Shown here piece by piece: positions 7,322 to 13,318 of a stretch of 31,238 nucleotides of DNA. Each line of letters starts with the position of its first letter. Within the stretch, counting starts at the first letter, position 1. The DNA comes from a virus. The notes under the pieces were generated by a model. That model saw only the letters and a program-made list of their open reading frames with translations. It was not told the DNA's origin and searched no databases. Location of the stretch: positions 1-31,238 of IMG/VR virus record IMGVR_UViG_3300022745_000119. One strand, 5' to 3'. Both the position numbers and the translations under genes were made by a program.

Positions 7322-8416
7322 TTACCCTTGTAGGTACTTCTTGTTCGCCTTCACAAACTTGTCGTAAGCGCGCTGGGCTTTCGCTTGTTCCTTTCCCAAA
7401 AACTTAAGGTTGCCTTTACGGAGTTTCCAAATCTCCTCCTGCGCAATATTGGCATCGCCAAGATACTTTACGAGGCGCACGCTACGGTGCGCAGTCTTTT
7501 CGTCGTCACGAACAACATCGCCTGTGGCGGTTGTTCCTTCGGCAAGGAAAAGCTCGTCTCCCCGAGATGACCAGCGCTGAATATGTTGCAAGTCGGTCAG
7601 ATGATAACCGTTGTGGCAAAGCGCGACTTCACCCTCGACAGCCGGTGCCCACTCGCCGAGCGGCGGGTAAACAAAGCCACTACTGTGAGACCTGTAGCCA
7701 AGCAGCGGTGATCGCCGCAAGCGCTTGAACATATCTCCCGGCTGCGGCGTATATCCGAGGTGTTGCATAATTTCTTCGGGTGTTGCTGCTGCATATTTGA
7801 GGTCGTACACTTTGCAGTTGGCTTGGTTTAGAACATCAGCAAGCCTGTCTCGGGTGGCGCGCACGGCAATAGCTTCCGGCGTATTATAAATAATACGCGA
7901 GCGAACAAACTTATCGGTCGCCATGTCATGCAGCTTCCGCTGCTCTTTGGTAGTGTCAGCATGGACCGCCGGGTAGGTGACCGCAATGCTCGATACTGCC
8001 CGCGCTACGCGGGCAGGTGTAAGGCCCTCATACTGCGCCCAAACAACAGGGCCATTCTTCGAAGTGCCACCCGCAATGGCGCGCGTCATTTCCCTATCGT
8101 AAATACGATAGATCTGAATGTACGGCTTACCCTTATGGGTAAGTTGCTCGGCAACCAACAACGCACCCCTAAAGAGTTTGGTGCCATCATAATAGAAGTT
8201 GTGTGGGTCCACCGCGGTCGAGTTAAAGTATGCCTTGCGAGCAGCCTGCTTCGGCACACCCCGCATACCCCGCCCTGCGGCCAACCAGAGCGGAATAAAA
8301 TCATTCGCGCCGAGCAGCGGGAATTTCGTGACACGCTCGACGCGCTTGCGTTCGGCAAGCTGCTTGGTGGTAAGCTTGGGTACAGTCTGCGGGGGGTGCT
8401 TAGAAACCTGAGCCAT
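7322..8416 (-). CDS. Phage protein with DUF7666-like C-terminal domain
   Basis: 364 residues. The C-terminal third has LCHNGYHLTDL...DELFLAEG...RDDEKTAHRSVRLVKYLG, resembling the DUF7666 pattern of phage proteins. The N-terminal two thirds are basic with no recognised domain. The final region is Lys/Ala-rich helical. The start has GAGAG upstream, and a candidate promoter lies just before it (8444-8481), making this the first gene of a transcription unit. The stop TAA is part of a palindrome (QG-stop). A perfect TTACCC..GGGTAA copy is inside the coding sequence (8127-8142). Confidence 0.75.
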   Translation of the reverse strand: MAQVSKHPPQTVPKLTTKQLAERKRVERVTKFPLLGANDFIPLWLAAGRGMRGVPKQAARKAYFNSTAVDPHNFYYDGTKLFRGALLVAEQLTHKGKPYIQIYRIYDREMTRAIAGGTSKNGPVVWAQYEGLTPARVARAVSSIAVTYPAVHADTTKEQRKLHDMATDKFVRSRIIYNTPEAIAVRATRDRLADVLNQANCKVYDLKYAAATPEEIMQHLGYTPQPGDMFKRLRRSPLLGYRSHSSGFVYPPLGEWAPAVEGEVALCHNGYHLTDLQHIQRWSSRGDELFLAEGTTATGDVVRDDEKTAHRSVRLVKYLGDANIAQEEIWKLRKGNLKFLGKEQAKAQRAYDKFVKANKKYLQG

Positions 8417-8443
8417 TGTATCTCTCGTGTTTTAATTATGACC

Positions 8444-8481
8444 TTTCTAACACATGCATATAACCCGGTCAAGTAGGTATA
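8444..8481 (-). promoter_or_regulatory. Candidate leftward promoter with shared -35 element
   Basis: On the minus strand ATATACCTACTTGAC (8468-8482) is followed after 17 nt by TAGAAA (8444-8449). The -35 hexamer is TTGACC (8467-8472). Predicted transcription start about 8437, 20 nt before the gene at 7322-8416. The same 15-mer occurs at 12696 (minus) and 17038 (plus). Confidence 0.6.
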
Positions 8482-8614
8482 TATGCGGGGTAATTAAACA
8501 GCGCGGCACGAACTTTCATCGTGACCCAGTGTCGTTACCCTATGGGGCAAGGTTAGCGAACTGCCCGAGTTACCTCGGGGCGCTGACTACCCGGAGGGGG
8601 GTACCCCCGGATAA
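8482..8614. repeat. Non-coding cluster of start-associated hairpins
   Basis: No gene is visible here. At least three copies or half-copies of the palindromic element are packed into about 80 nt: GTTACCCTATGGGGC (8534), GTTACCTCGGGGC (8570) and CTACCCGGAGGGGGGTAC with GGTACCCCCGG (8589-8611). None is followed by a plausible start codon at ribosome-site spacing, so here the element may act as RNA structure or a protein-binding array. Confidence 0.55.
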
Positions 8615-8797
8615 TTACGGGTTGATGGGGCGCGAACGATCAACGCGCACACCTTCACGAAAACACCTGCGGAGGTAGCGGATGATCTGGCCGTCAGTCA
8701 TGGCGGCAGCGTCCCAAACAAAAACCGCTGCGCCACTCTGGTAAGACAAAACCCGGGTGGACTTCTTTTTAGCGGGCGCTTTCTTTTTAGGATCCAA
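8615..8797 (-). CDS. Small basic hypothetical protein, TTG start
   Basis: Sixty residues with a Lys-rich N-terminus (MDPKKKAPAKKKS) followed by a VFVWDAAAMTDGQIIRYLRRCF helix. The TTG start is supported by TAGGGGGTAACG directly upstream. No family recognised; the basic tail suggests nucleic-acid contact (inference). Confidence 0.7.
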   Translation of the reverse strand: MDPKKKAPAKKKSTRVLSYQSGAAVFVWDAAAMTDGQIIRYLRRCFREGVRVDRSRPINP

Positions 8798-8806
8798 CGT
8801 TACCCC

Positions 8807-9298
8807 CTATTTCCAAATGTTGTCGAGGTCGTGTTCGTCGCCGTTGCAGTGCCGTTCTTCGTGGTGTTTAAGAGCGGCGTGGATGCGCGGCGTCACGATG
8901 AACAGCGGCCCGGTTGTGTATGGTACTACTTCTCCCACGCGCATTTGCGTGACGAAGCAGTAAGCGCCGACAAAAGCGCTATAAGCAAAAACAAGTTCGT
9001 GAGCACCTAATGTCCCTCCGTTGGCTGTTTTGTAGGCCGCCATGAACGTAGTGTAGTCCAGATCAAAATAGATAATCCGGACATTAGGGTTGGTCGGTCG
9101 CGGCGGGGCGCCGCGCTCTTCGAAGCCCATCAGTATATCAAACACGTGCTCGGAAGGCTTAGTCATGGCTGCAGGCTGTAGCTTGTATGCCACCTTCCAC
9201 ATATCGATAGTAGCTTCCGCCATGCGCTCCGGGCTGGCACAAGACGTACCCGCAAGGGTAATAGCCAAAGCGCAGGCAAGCTTAGTGCTGCGGCCCAT
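8807..9298 (-). CDS. Exported protein with metzincin-type HExxHxxGxxHD motif
   Basis: 163 residues from the ATG with GGAGGACGGAGC upstream. Residues 1-22 form a Sec-type signal (basic MGRSTK, then ACALAITLAGTSCA); the Cys at 20 is not in a canonical lipobox. The C-terminus has HHEERHCNGDEHD, giving HExxHxxGxxHD at 146-157, the exact zinc ligand spacing of metzincins. The preceding PLFIVTPRIHAAL may be the edge strand. The protein is short for a metzincin protease. Several phages encode small HExxH proteins of unknown role. It overlaps the secreted nuclease gene by 17 nt, so two exported proteins are co-encoded. Confidence 0.7.
   Translation of the reverse strand: MGRSTKLACALAITLAGTSCASPERMAEATIDMWKVAYKLQPAAMTKPSEHVFDILMGFEERGAPPRPTNPNVRIIYFDLDYTTFMAAYKTANGGTLGAHELVFAYSAFVGAYCFVTQMRVGEVVPYTTGPLFIVTPRIHAALKHHEERHCNGDEHDLDNIWK
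8915..8926 (-). repeat. Repeated 12-mer copy 1 (TGTGTATGGTAC)
   Basis: Exact copy inside the metzincin-motif gene (codons VPYT), extended to TTGTGTATGGTACT. One of six same-orientation copies; see findings. Confidence 0.8.
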
Positions 9299-9788
9299 GC
9301 TCCGTCCTCCACCGCCAAGGTTTTTCACATTGGTGCTCGTGTACTGGTAAGTCGCGCTCATGTGCACGCTGTTCAAGAAGCACGTACTTCTTGCTATAGA
9401 GTGGGTAAGCAAACGCATACCCACTGCGTACCATGGCGTCGTTTAGCTCGACGTCGTTCATTAAATAGCCGTATACCAAGCACGTGCCGAGTGCTCGGCC
9501 ATAGCGATCTTCGCGAGACCACTCACATGCAACGCTACGGCCTTCTACTAGATCTTGGAGGTATTTCTTGGCTTGTTCACCAAGAGGCTCTTCGTCGCAT
9601 TTCTGGTTAAGCTCCGGGGCATCGATACCCGTAAGGCGGACGTAGGTTGTTTTGTCGTTACCCCGAAAAGCAAGCGTGTCACCGTCGACTACGCGGGGGT
9701 GCCCCATTATCGTGTCGCCATAAGCTGGCGCACTAATGAAAGAACACCCCGCTACGAATGCCAGTAGATGACCCCGGAGGGTAAGCAT
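9282..9788 (-). CDS. Secreted thermonuclease (staphylococcal nuclease family)
   Basis: 168 residues. N-terminal signal peptide (hydrophobic LLAFVAGCSFISAPAYG, cleavage probably near 24). SNase motifs in order: RVVDGDTL (32-39), RLTGIDAPE (51-59; catalytic Arg and Glu) and DRYGRALG (94-101; second catalytic Arg); PWRWR near the end is common in bacterial family members. Predicted activity is calcium-dependent cleavage of DNA or RNA outside the cytoplasm. The start ATG is one base from the preceding stop (TGATG), and CTTACCCTCCGGGGT lies directly after the ATG, an unusual position for the palindrome. Confidence 0.9.
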   Translation of the reverse strand: MLTLRGHLLAFVAGCSFISAPAYGDTIMGHPRVVDGDTLAFRGNDKTTYVRLTGIDAPELNQKCDEEPLGEQAKKYLQDLVEGRSVACEWSREDRYGRALGTCLVYGYLMNDVELNDAMVRSGYAFAYPLYSKKYVLLEQRAHERDLPVHEHQCEKPWRWRTEHGPQH

Positions 9789-10165
9789 CAGATCCAGCGA
9801 GCGCGCTTGGCTCGCTTCTCCATGATAGGAAGAAGCTCAAGCATGCGCTTAGCTCTAGCCTCGCAGTTACGCCACACCCCTAGCGTCATAGTAAGGTTAT
9901 ACTTTTTGGCATAAGTAATCATTTCAAGCGCATTCCTAGCCAGCGCCCGCCAATGCCGCCGTGCCTGCTCAGGAGTAAACCAGCGGCATCCCACGAACAC
10001 CCGATAACCGCCATTATAGCGGTGAATGGCCGCAAGGTAGTTGCCCGGCACTTTCTCGATAAAGATCATGCCGCGAACTTTTGTGCCTCCTCGGGCATAG
10101 CGGCGTGCCTTGTAAAGCAAGCTTTCGTTTTTGTCGTTATTTCGCACGTCGACAACATTTAGCAT
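9788..10165 (-). CDS. Hypothetical basic protein
   Basis: 125 residues. ATG 10165 is chosen because AAAAGGAG precedes it at good spacing. An in-frame ATG at 10210 preceded by a palindrome half (GTTACCCCGAGTGGT) would add 15 residues and cannot be excluded. The core has MIFIEKVPGNYLAAIHRYNGG followed by VGCRWFTPEQARRHW, reminiscent of small phage proteins with a strand-turn-helix fold that end in an A-x-x-HW helix. C-terminal half very Arg/Lys-rich. Unknown function. Confidence 0.78.
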   Translation of the reverse strand: MLNVVDVRNNDKNESLLYKARRYARGGTKVRGMIFIEKVPGNYLAAIHRYNGGYRVFVGCRWFTPEQARRHWRALARNALEMITYAKKYNLTMTLGVWRNCEARAKRMLELLPIMEKRAKRARWI

Positions 10166-10176
10166 AGTAGCTCCTT

Positions 10177-10404
10177 TTAGAAACGTTTCTCGTCGCAAAG
10201 CTGCACGCATACCACTCGGGGTAACGCGGCAAGGTCAGGGCGCTTATGGATGCGCAAATTGTGTATGGTACTTTGGTGCTGCACGATGGCAGCGGCGCGG
10301 CGCCCGCGCTCGTACGATATCTGGCGCCTGTAGTTCCACGTCTCATAAGAACGCGGGAAAGAACGCCCTTCCACGCGGTCCTTCCAGCCTTCTCTGAAAC
10401 TCAT
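10177..10404 (-). CDS. Small basic protein, N-terminus duplicated at 11007
   Basis: Seventy-five residues starting MSFREGWKDRVEGRSF, then Arg/Tyr-rich sequence. The first 16 residues are identical to those of the 43-residue protein at 10876-11007, and the two genes share about 45 nearly identical bp at their starts. The ATG follows GCGGGGTAAC, which also holds the stop of the upstream gene. The codons for STIHN contain copy 2 of the 12-mer. No family recognised. Confidence 0.75.
   Translation of the reverse strand: MSFREGWKDRVEGRSFPRSYETWNYRRQISYERGRRAAAIVQHQSTIHNLRIHKRPDLAALPRVVCVQLCDEKRF
10260..10271 (-). repeat. Repeated 12-mer copy 2 (TGTGTATGGTAC)
   Basis: Exact copy inside the 10177-10404 gene, in a different reading phase from copy 1, extended to TTGTGTATGGTACTT. 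Confidence 0.8.
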
Positions 10405-10405
10405 G

Positions 10406-10879
10406 TTACCCCGCTTCCTTCCATTCGATTTCATTCTCGGCGCGCATCATGCCTTCAAGTTCGTATAGGCCCTTCCACTTGAAGCCGTGTTTGGTTATTT
10501 CAAATACACCGCCGCCGCACTCACCTGAAGTGTCGCCATAGCTATAGTGAAAATATACCCGGTGGGGTAATTCAAAATGCTTGAGGGTGGCGTAGATTAA
10601 ATTAGCAGCGTCTTCTGGCTTAGCACAGTCGGTATCGTCCACTCCTATGTCAATGTAGGTAGGATCTTCTTTGGGGAAGTCCAGATATAAACCACTACAA
10701 GCAAAGTCAGGATCATCGAAAAGTTTAAGGTATGGCTCAAAGCGTTCGACGTTAGTCAAGCCATCAGCGTCACCTTGACCATTCGCCTGCACGAAATCAT
10801 ATAGATCGCATAACCACTTGTGGTGTTCACCAGTTAGTGGCTCAACACGCGCAGAGAAAAAGATATAATTCTGGCTCAT
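10406..10879 (-). CDS. Hypothetical acidic phage protein
   Basis: 157 residues, acidic (clusters DDPDF, IDIGVDDTD). Contains HYSYGDTSGECGGGVFEITKHG, resembling a strand pattern (…GGG-V-F-x-I-T) seen in uncharacterised phage and bacterial proteins; I cannot name the family with certainty. ATGA overlap with the upstream micro-gene. The stop TAA is inside the palindrome that starts the next gene (EAG-stop), and the C-terminal EWKEAG shares its TGGAAGG codons with the Trp-family ends. Confidence 0.8.
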   Translation of the reverse strand: MSQNYIFFSARVEPLTGEHHKWLCDLYDFVQANGQGDADGLTNVERFEPYLKLFDDPDFACSGLYLDFPKEDPTYIDIGVDDTDCAKPEDAANLIYATLKHFELPHRVYFHYSYGDTSGECGGGVFEITKHGFKWKGLYELEGMMRAENEIEWKEAG

Positions 10880-11007
10880 GTTCCGGCTGCCCGATTGAGT
10901 AGCTTCATGATGTGGTCGCGCATTGCTTGCGCTTCACCTGCGCTAACAGCGCCCGCGTGGAAAGAACGCCCTTCCACGCGATCCTTCCAGCCTTCTCTAA
11001 AGGACAT
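10876..11007 (-). CDS. 43-residue chimeric micro-protein
   Basis: The first 16 residues (MSFREGWKDRVEGRSF) are identical to the 10177-10404 product. The last part, AMRDHIMKLLNRAAGT, matches the C-terminus of the 12132-12326 product (RREHIVKLLNQAAGT). It therefore looks like a recombinant of two neighbours. Start supported by GAGAGGTAATC; stop overlaps the next ATG. Confidence 0.7.
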   Translation of the reverse strand: MSFREGWKDRVEGRSFHAGAVSAGEAQAMRDHIMKLLNRAAGT

Positions 11008-11016
11008 GATTACCTC

Positions 11017-11256
11017 TCAGGGTTGGTCAAACACCAGACGACCTTGGGGGTGGCGCACTACCGGCGTATCGTCGTGCGGGGTAGATAGGCGGCAAGTTTT
11101 CAAATCAATTGCGTAATTGTCGCCGGTTATAATACCAACCCGCATAAGAACTTCACTTGTATTCCCGTAGTGAAACAACTCACCGATCAGAAGTTCCCCG
11201 AACCTCGGCGTCGGGCCGCGGCGGACTGGTGTTGGTTCAACAATTAGCCGTGGCAT
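11017..11256 (-). CDS. Hypothetical protein
   Basis: Seventy-nine residues beginning MPRLIVEPTPVRRGP, with a central VGIITGDNYAIDL segment, probably beta-rich. The start is preceded by AGGTGTAACCT in a palindrome variant (11256-11274). The stop lies close to the next element (11009-11022). No family recognised. Confidence 0.75.
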   Translation of the reverse strand: MPRLIVEPTPVRRGPTPRFGELLIGELFHYGNTSEVLMRVGIITGDNYAIDLKTCRLSTPHDDTPVVRHPQGRLVFDQP

Positions 11257-11259
11257 AGG

Positions 11260-11448
11260 TTACACCTGACCTTGGTTTACTTCGTCGTAGACCTTGAGCA
11301 TTTGGGTGCTGAATGCAAGCAGCAATTCCCACAGGAATACTTTCACGTGCCGCCCGACCAAAGGTCGCTCGCGCTTGATGTTGGCAAGGCAGCGCCGCTT
11401 AATTTCCAGCAGCAGAAAACGTGTATGCACATTATCGAGCACGGTCAT
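11260..11448 (-). CDS. Small hypothetical protein
   Basis: Sixty-two residues, MTVLDNVHTRFLLLEIKRRCL..., amphipathic helices with a hydrophobic segment VFLWELLLAF. ATG 11448 is chosen because TGGGGGTAATA precedes it (palindrome 11449-11465). An upstream in-frame ATG (11499) would overlap the membrane protein gene and lacks a ribosome site. Confidence 0.75.
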   Translation of the reverse strand: MTVLDNVHTRFLLLEIKRRCLANIKRERPLVGRHVKVFLWELLLAFSTQMLKVYDEVNQGQV

Positions 11449-11450
11449 TA

Positions 11451-11639
11451 TTACCCCCACAGGTTCCAGATCGTTTCGGCAGTGGAGAACGACCACCACG
11501 CTATGAGTGCCGGTATAATACCTACCAGTTTCATGGGTAGCGGTTTAACGGCTACCGCTACGTACACGAAGCACGCTATGCTTAGCATGTAGGTGCACAT
11601 GAAGAACGCGCATATGCCCCCTATATAAAGTGGCATCAT
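11451..11639 (-). CDS. Small two-helix membrane protein
   Basis: Sixty-two residues with two predicted transmembrane segments: about 6-30 (GGICAFFMCTYMLSIACFVY) and about 37-56 (VGIIPALIAWWSFS). The size and two-helix form would fit a holin or membrane-anchored exclusion factor, but no lysis genes are adjacent, so no function is claimed. ATGATG start after GAGG. The C-terminal NLWG-stop is encoded by the palindrome of the next gene. Confidence 0.7.
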   Translation of the reverse strand: MMPLYIGGICAFFMCTYMLSIACFVYVAVAVKPLPMKLVGIIPALIAWWSFSTAETIWNLWG

Positions 11640-11640
11640 G

Positions 11641-11727
11641 TTACTTGGCCTCGTTACCCGCTGAGGTAGCCATACGAGCGGCACGCTTTGCGGCTTTGGC
11701 CAGTTGCTTCTTACCCATGTGCGGCAT
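11641..11727 (-). CDS. Micro-protein, Lys/Ala-rich (28 aa)
   Basis: Reads MPHMGKKQLAKAAKRAARM then ATSAGNEAK. Ribosome site weak; either ATG (11727 or 11718) possible. The stop TAA is 1 nt from the next ATG. Codons ATSAGN are a complete palindrome copy (GCTACCTCAGCGGGTAAC), the same hexapeptide encoded by another copy at 14043-14060. Confidence 0.45.
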   Translation of the reverse strand: MPHMGKKQLAKAAKRAARMATSAGNEAK

Positions 11728-11740
11728 GTTGCGCCCGCGG

Positions 11741-12115
11741 TTAGGGTTCCACCCACCCACCCACGTATTCACGCTGCACGTAATTGGCGCCTCGGTCGGT
11801 CACGACAGTGCGCGCTGCGCTCGGGAAATTGCGAGCGCTTTCATATTTATCTTCAAGTTTCTGCACGGCTAACTCCATTAAAGCGCGTTCGTCGGGTTGT
11901 GTATGGTACTCGCTTTTGTCCAGCGTAAGTATATCGAGGTCGTGGCTACCGCGAATACCCAAGCCCGCTAGCATTACAGCGTCCAGCTTTGCTGCTTCGT
12001 CGATCCAGATAACTACCGGCTCGCCCCGAGGTACCTCATTAGCGTCTAGCATGCGCTGCGCTTCGAATATAACTTGGGCGCCCATTGCAGTCATTATGGC
12101 TGATTTAGATTTCAT
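11741..12115 (-). CDS. Hypothetical protein
   Basis: 124 residues, MKSKSAIMTAMGAQVIFEAQ..., mostly helical with a PVVIWIDEAAKLDAVML segment. That segment looks like a Walker-B-type strand but there is no Walker A, so no ATPase is claimed. The start is preceded by AGAGGTTACGC. Codons EYHTQ hold 12-mer copy 3. Confidence 0.78.
   Translation of the reverse strand: MKSKSAIMTAMGAQVIFEAQRMLDANEVPRGEPVVIWIDEAAKLDAVMLAGLGIRGSHDLDILTLDKSEYHTQPDERALMELAVQKLEDKYESARNFPSAARTVVTDRGANYVQREYVGGWVEP
11898..11909 (-). repeat. Repeated 12-mer copy 3 (TGTGTATGGTAC)
   Basis: Exact copy inside the 11741-12115 gene, in the third possible reading phase relative to copies 1 and 2. Confidence 0.8.
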
Positions 12116-12131
12116 GCGTAACCTCTGGGGG

Positions 12132-12326
12132 TCAGGTACCCGCCGCTTGGTTGAGTAGCTTAACGATATGTTCGCGGCGAGTTTGCGCTTCTACGTCACT
12201 AACTTTTGTTCGCAGGAAGTTTAGTGATACGTAGTGGTCGCTGTTGCAATAGACAGCAGTTCCACGCAGGGAGTAGATAGGATTTGGTTTATCTTTCCAC
12301 TGCTCGCGCGGATCAACTTTAGCCAT
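12132..12326 (-). CDS. Small hypothetical protein
   Basis: Sixty-four residues, MAKVDPREQWKDKPNPIYSLRG..., with a C-terminal helix VEAQTRREHIVKLLNQAAGT shared with the micro-protein at 10876-11007. The start is strongly supported by TACCTTAGGGGGTAAGC, a complete palindrome. Function unknown. Confidence 0.78.
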   Translation of the reverse strand: MAKVDPREQWKDKPNPIYSLRGTAVYCNSDHYVSLNFLRTKVSDVEAQTRREHIVKLLNQAAGT

Positions 12327-12390
12327 GCTTACCCCCTAAGGTATGAGAAACGGCACGTGGAAGGGCGTCATCCCACCACGTGCCGCCCAT
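12319..12390 (-). CDS. Possible micro-ORF (23 aa) overlapping a hairpin and the next start
   Basis: Encodes MGGTWWDDALPRAVSHTLGGKHG. GGGAGGTG lies upstream but about 16 nt away, which is poor spacing. It reads through the 12351-12385 hairpin and ends inside the next gene's first codons, so it could be a coupling leader. It could equally be chance. Confidence 0.3.
   Translation of the reverse strand: MGGTWWDDALPRAVSHTLGGKHG
12351..12385 (-). terminator. Perfect 10-bp hairpin, terminator or attenuator candidate
   Basis: CGGCACGTGG (12351-12360) and CCACGTGCCG (12376-12385) pair perfectly with a 15-nt loop. Read leftward, the stem is followed by TTTCTC, a short U-rich tail. It lies 25 nt before the 12326 start and downstream of the candidate promoter at 12672-12709. 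Confidence 0.5.
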
Positions 12391-12671
12391 GTACCGGCCC
12401 AGAACACCTCCCTCGGACCCTACTGTTATTCGGGTGATCACCTTGCCGCCTGCAGCTTGTTGCGCTGGGGAGCGTGTAAGCTACAGTGCTCGGATCTGCG
12501 TCGGGTAGTTCCTACCGGGTCTCTTGTATTGCGGGTTACTCAAACTAAACGAGGGTCACGCGGTATGTTCCAACCAACGTGTCGGCAGGTGCACTCCAAC
12601 GATGCCTAACTGCCTGCCGTTCGCTACCCCGCAAGGTAGCTCTCCCTCGTACGGCGTGTCGACTACCCGCG
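12391..12671. other. Non-coding leader with two complete palindromes
   Basis: No credible gene. Contains GCTACC-CCGCAA-GGTAGC (12623-12640) and ACTACC-CGCGAG-GGTAAC (12662-12679), neither with a start codon in range. With the promoter at 12672-12709 and the hairpin at 12351-12385 this looks like a structured leader RNA of about 330 nt for the 12132-12326 gene, or a small RNA gene. No tRNA signature seen. Confidence 0.45.
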
Positions 12672-12709
12672 AGGGTAACGATCACGCGGCTGCATGTCAA
12701 GTAGGTATA
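12672..12709 (-). promoter_or_regulatory. Candidate leftward promoter, weak -10
   Basis: Shared 15-mer ATATACCTACTTGAC (12696-12710 on the minus strand) gives a good -35 TTGACA (12695-12700). At 17-nt spacing the -10 is TACCCT (12672-12677), which is poor and lies within a hairpin element, so activity may need a regulator. Confidence 0.4.
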
Positions 12710-12979
12710 TTAGAACTTTACCCGCAACGGGTCGATTTGCTGCATTACTATTACGGGCGTGGTAGGCGTTACGCCTGACGACCTAGCGTCGACTTTAGCG
12801 TATACACCGCTGTGCAGGTTGACATACCCACACTCAGTAGGGTCCACTAGGTCGACACCGTAGCGCACAGTTTTCATCAATAGCGCGCAGTTTTTGCTGA
12901 GCGTTTTGAACAGGTCACCGCGATTGAGGTCGCAGTACAGCTTTTGCTGCGCCGTGCTGTTAATTTCATCAATATGCAT
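12710..12979 (-). CDS. Hypothetical protein
   Basis: Eighty-nine residues starting MHIDEINSTAQQKLYCDL, then a beta-rich half (GYVNLHSGVYAKVDARSSG). ATG 12979 is preceded by AGAGAGGCAACT (element 12981-12998). The longer frame to 13138 overlaps the upstream gene and is rejected. C-terminal codons for DPLRV contain a CCCGTTGCGGG palindrome. Confidence 0.75.
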   Translation of the reverse strand: MHIDEINSTAQQKLYCDLNRGDLFKTLSKNCALLMKTVRYGVDLVDPTECGYVNLHSGVYAKVDARSSGVTPTTPVIVMQQIDPLRVKF

Positions 12980-12989
12980 AGTTGCCTCT

Positions 12990-13193
12990 CTAGGTAAGGT
13001 GGTGTGCCAACAGCTTGCGCCATTTTTTAGGGACGTCGTACGCATGCTTGGCAAAGATAATAGTATCCTCGCCCGAGATTTCTCCCAGTACGCTCCACGT
13101 TGCTTTGGGCCACACGTAGTCGGGTTTACCCCAGACACGCACGGCAGACCAATACTCCTCGCCGCGAAATCCGATGAAGTGTAGCGCGGGCAT
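12990..13193 (-). CDS. Small Trp-rich hypothetical protein
   Basis: Sixty-seven residues with five Trp, MPALHFIGFRGEEYWSAVRVWG... and a basic C-terminal helix KKWRKLLAHH. The start codon abuts 12-mer copy 4 (gene strand GTACCATACACATG). The only ribosome-site-like sequence is AGG 12 nt upstream. Not obviously a member of the Trp-marked family. The terminal codons HLT-stop carry part of the element serving the next gene. Confidence 0.65.
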   Translation of the reverse strand: MPALHFIGFRGEEYWSAVRVWGKPDYVWPKATWSVLGEISGEDTIIFAKHAYDVPKKWRKLLAHHLT

Positions 13194-13204
13194 GTGTATG
13201 GTAC
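13193..13204 (-). repeat. Repeated 12-mer copy 4 (TGTGTATGGTAC)
   Basis: Exact copy immediately 5' of the 12990-13193 start codon, overlapping it by one base. An AT-rich CTATATATTTT lies just upstream on the minus strand. Confidence 0.8.
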
Positions 13205-13318
13205 CTGAAAATATATAGCGGCGATAGGTGTGCTTGGTGCTCGCCGTTACCCCGACAACCCTTCCTGTGTCGGACCTAGTTGGTTACGCTTTACCCTTAT
13301 AGGTACTAAAAGCAGGTA

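Noticed and set aside
8482-8614. Possible tRNA gene in the hairpin cluster
   Set aside because: No T-loop GTTCRA signature or 7-bp acceptor pairing; structure is explained by element copies.
11451-11639. Holin
   Set aside because: Two membrane helices fit, but no endolysin or spanin is nearby, so lysis function is not supported.
11741-12115. ATPase from the strand PVVIWIDEAAK
   Set aside because: No Walker A or other nucleotide-binding motif in 124 residues.
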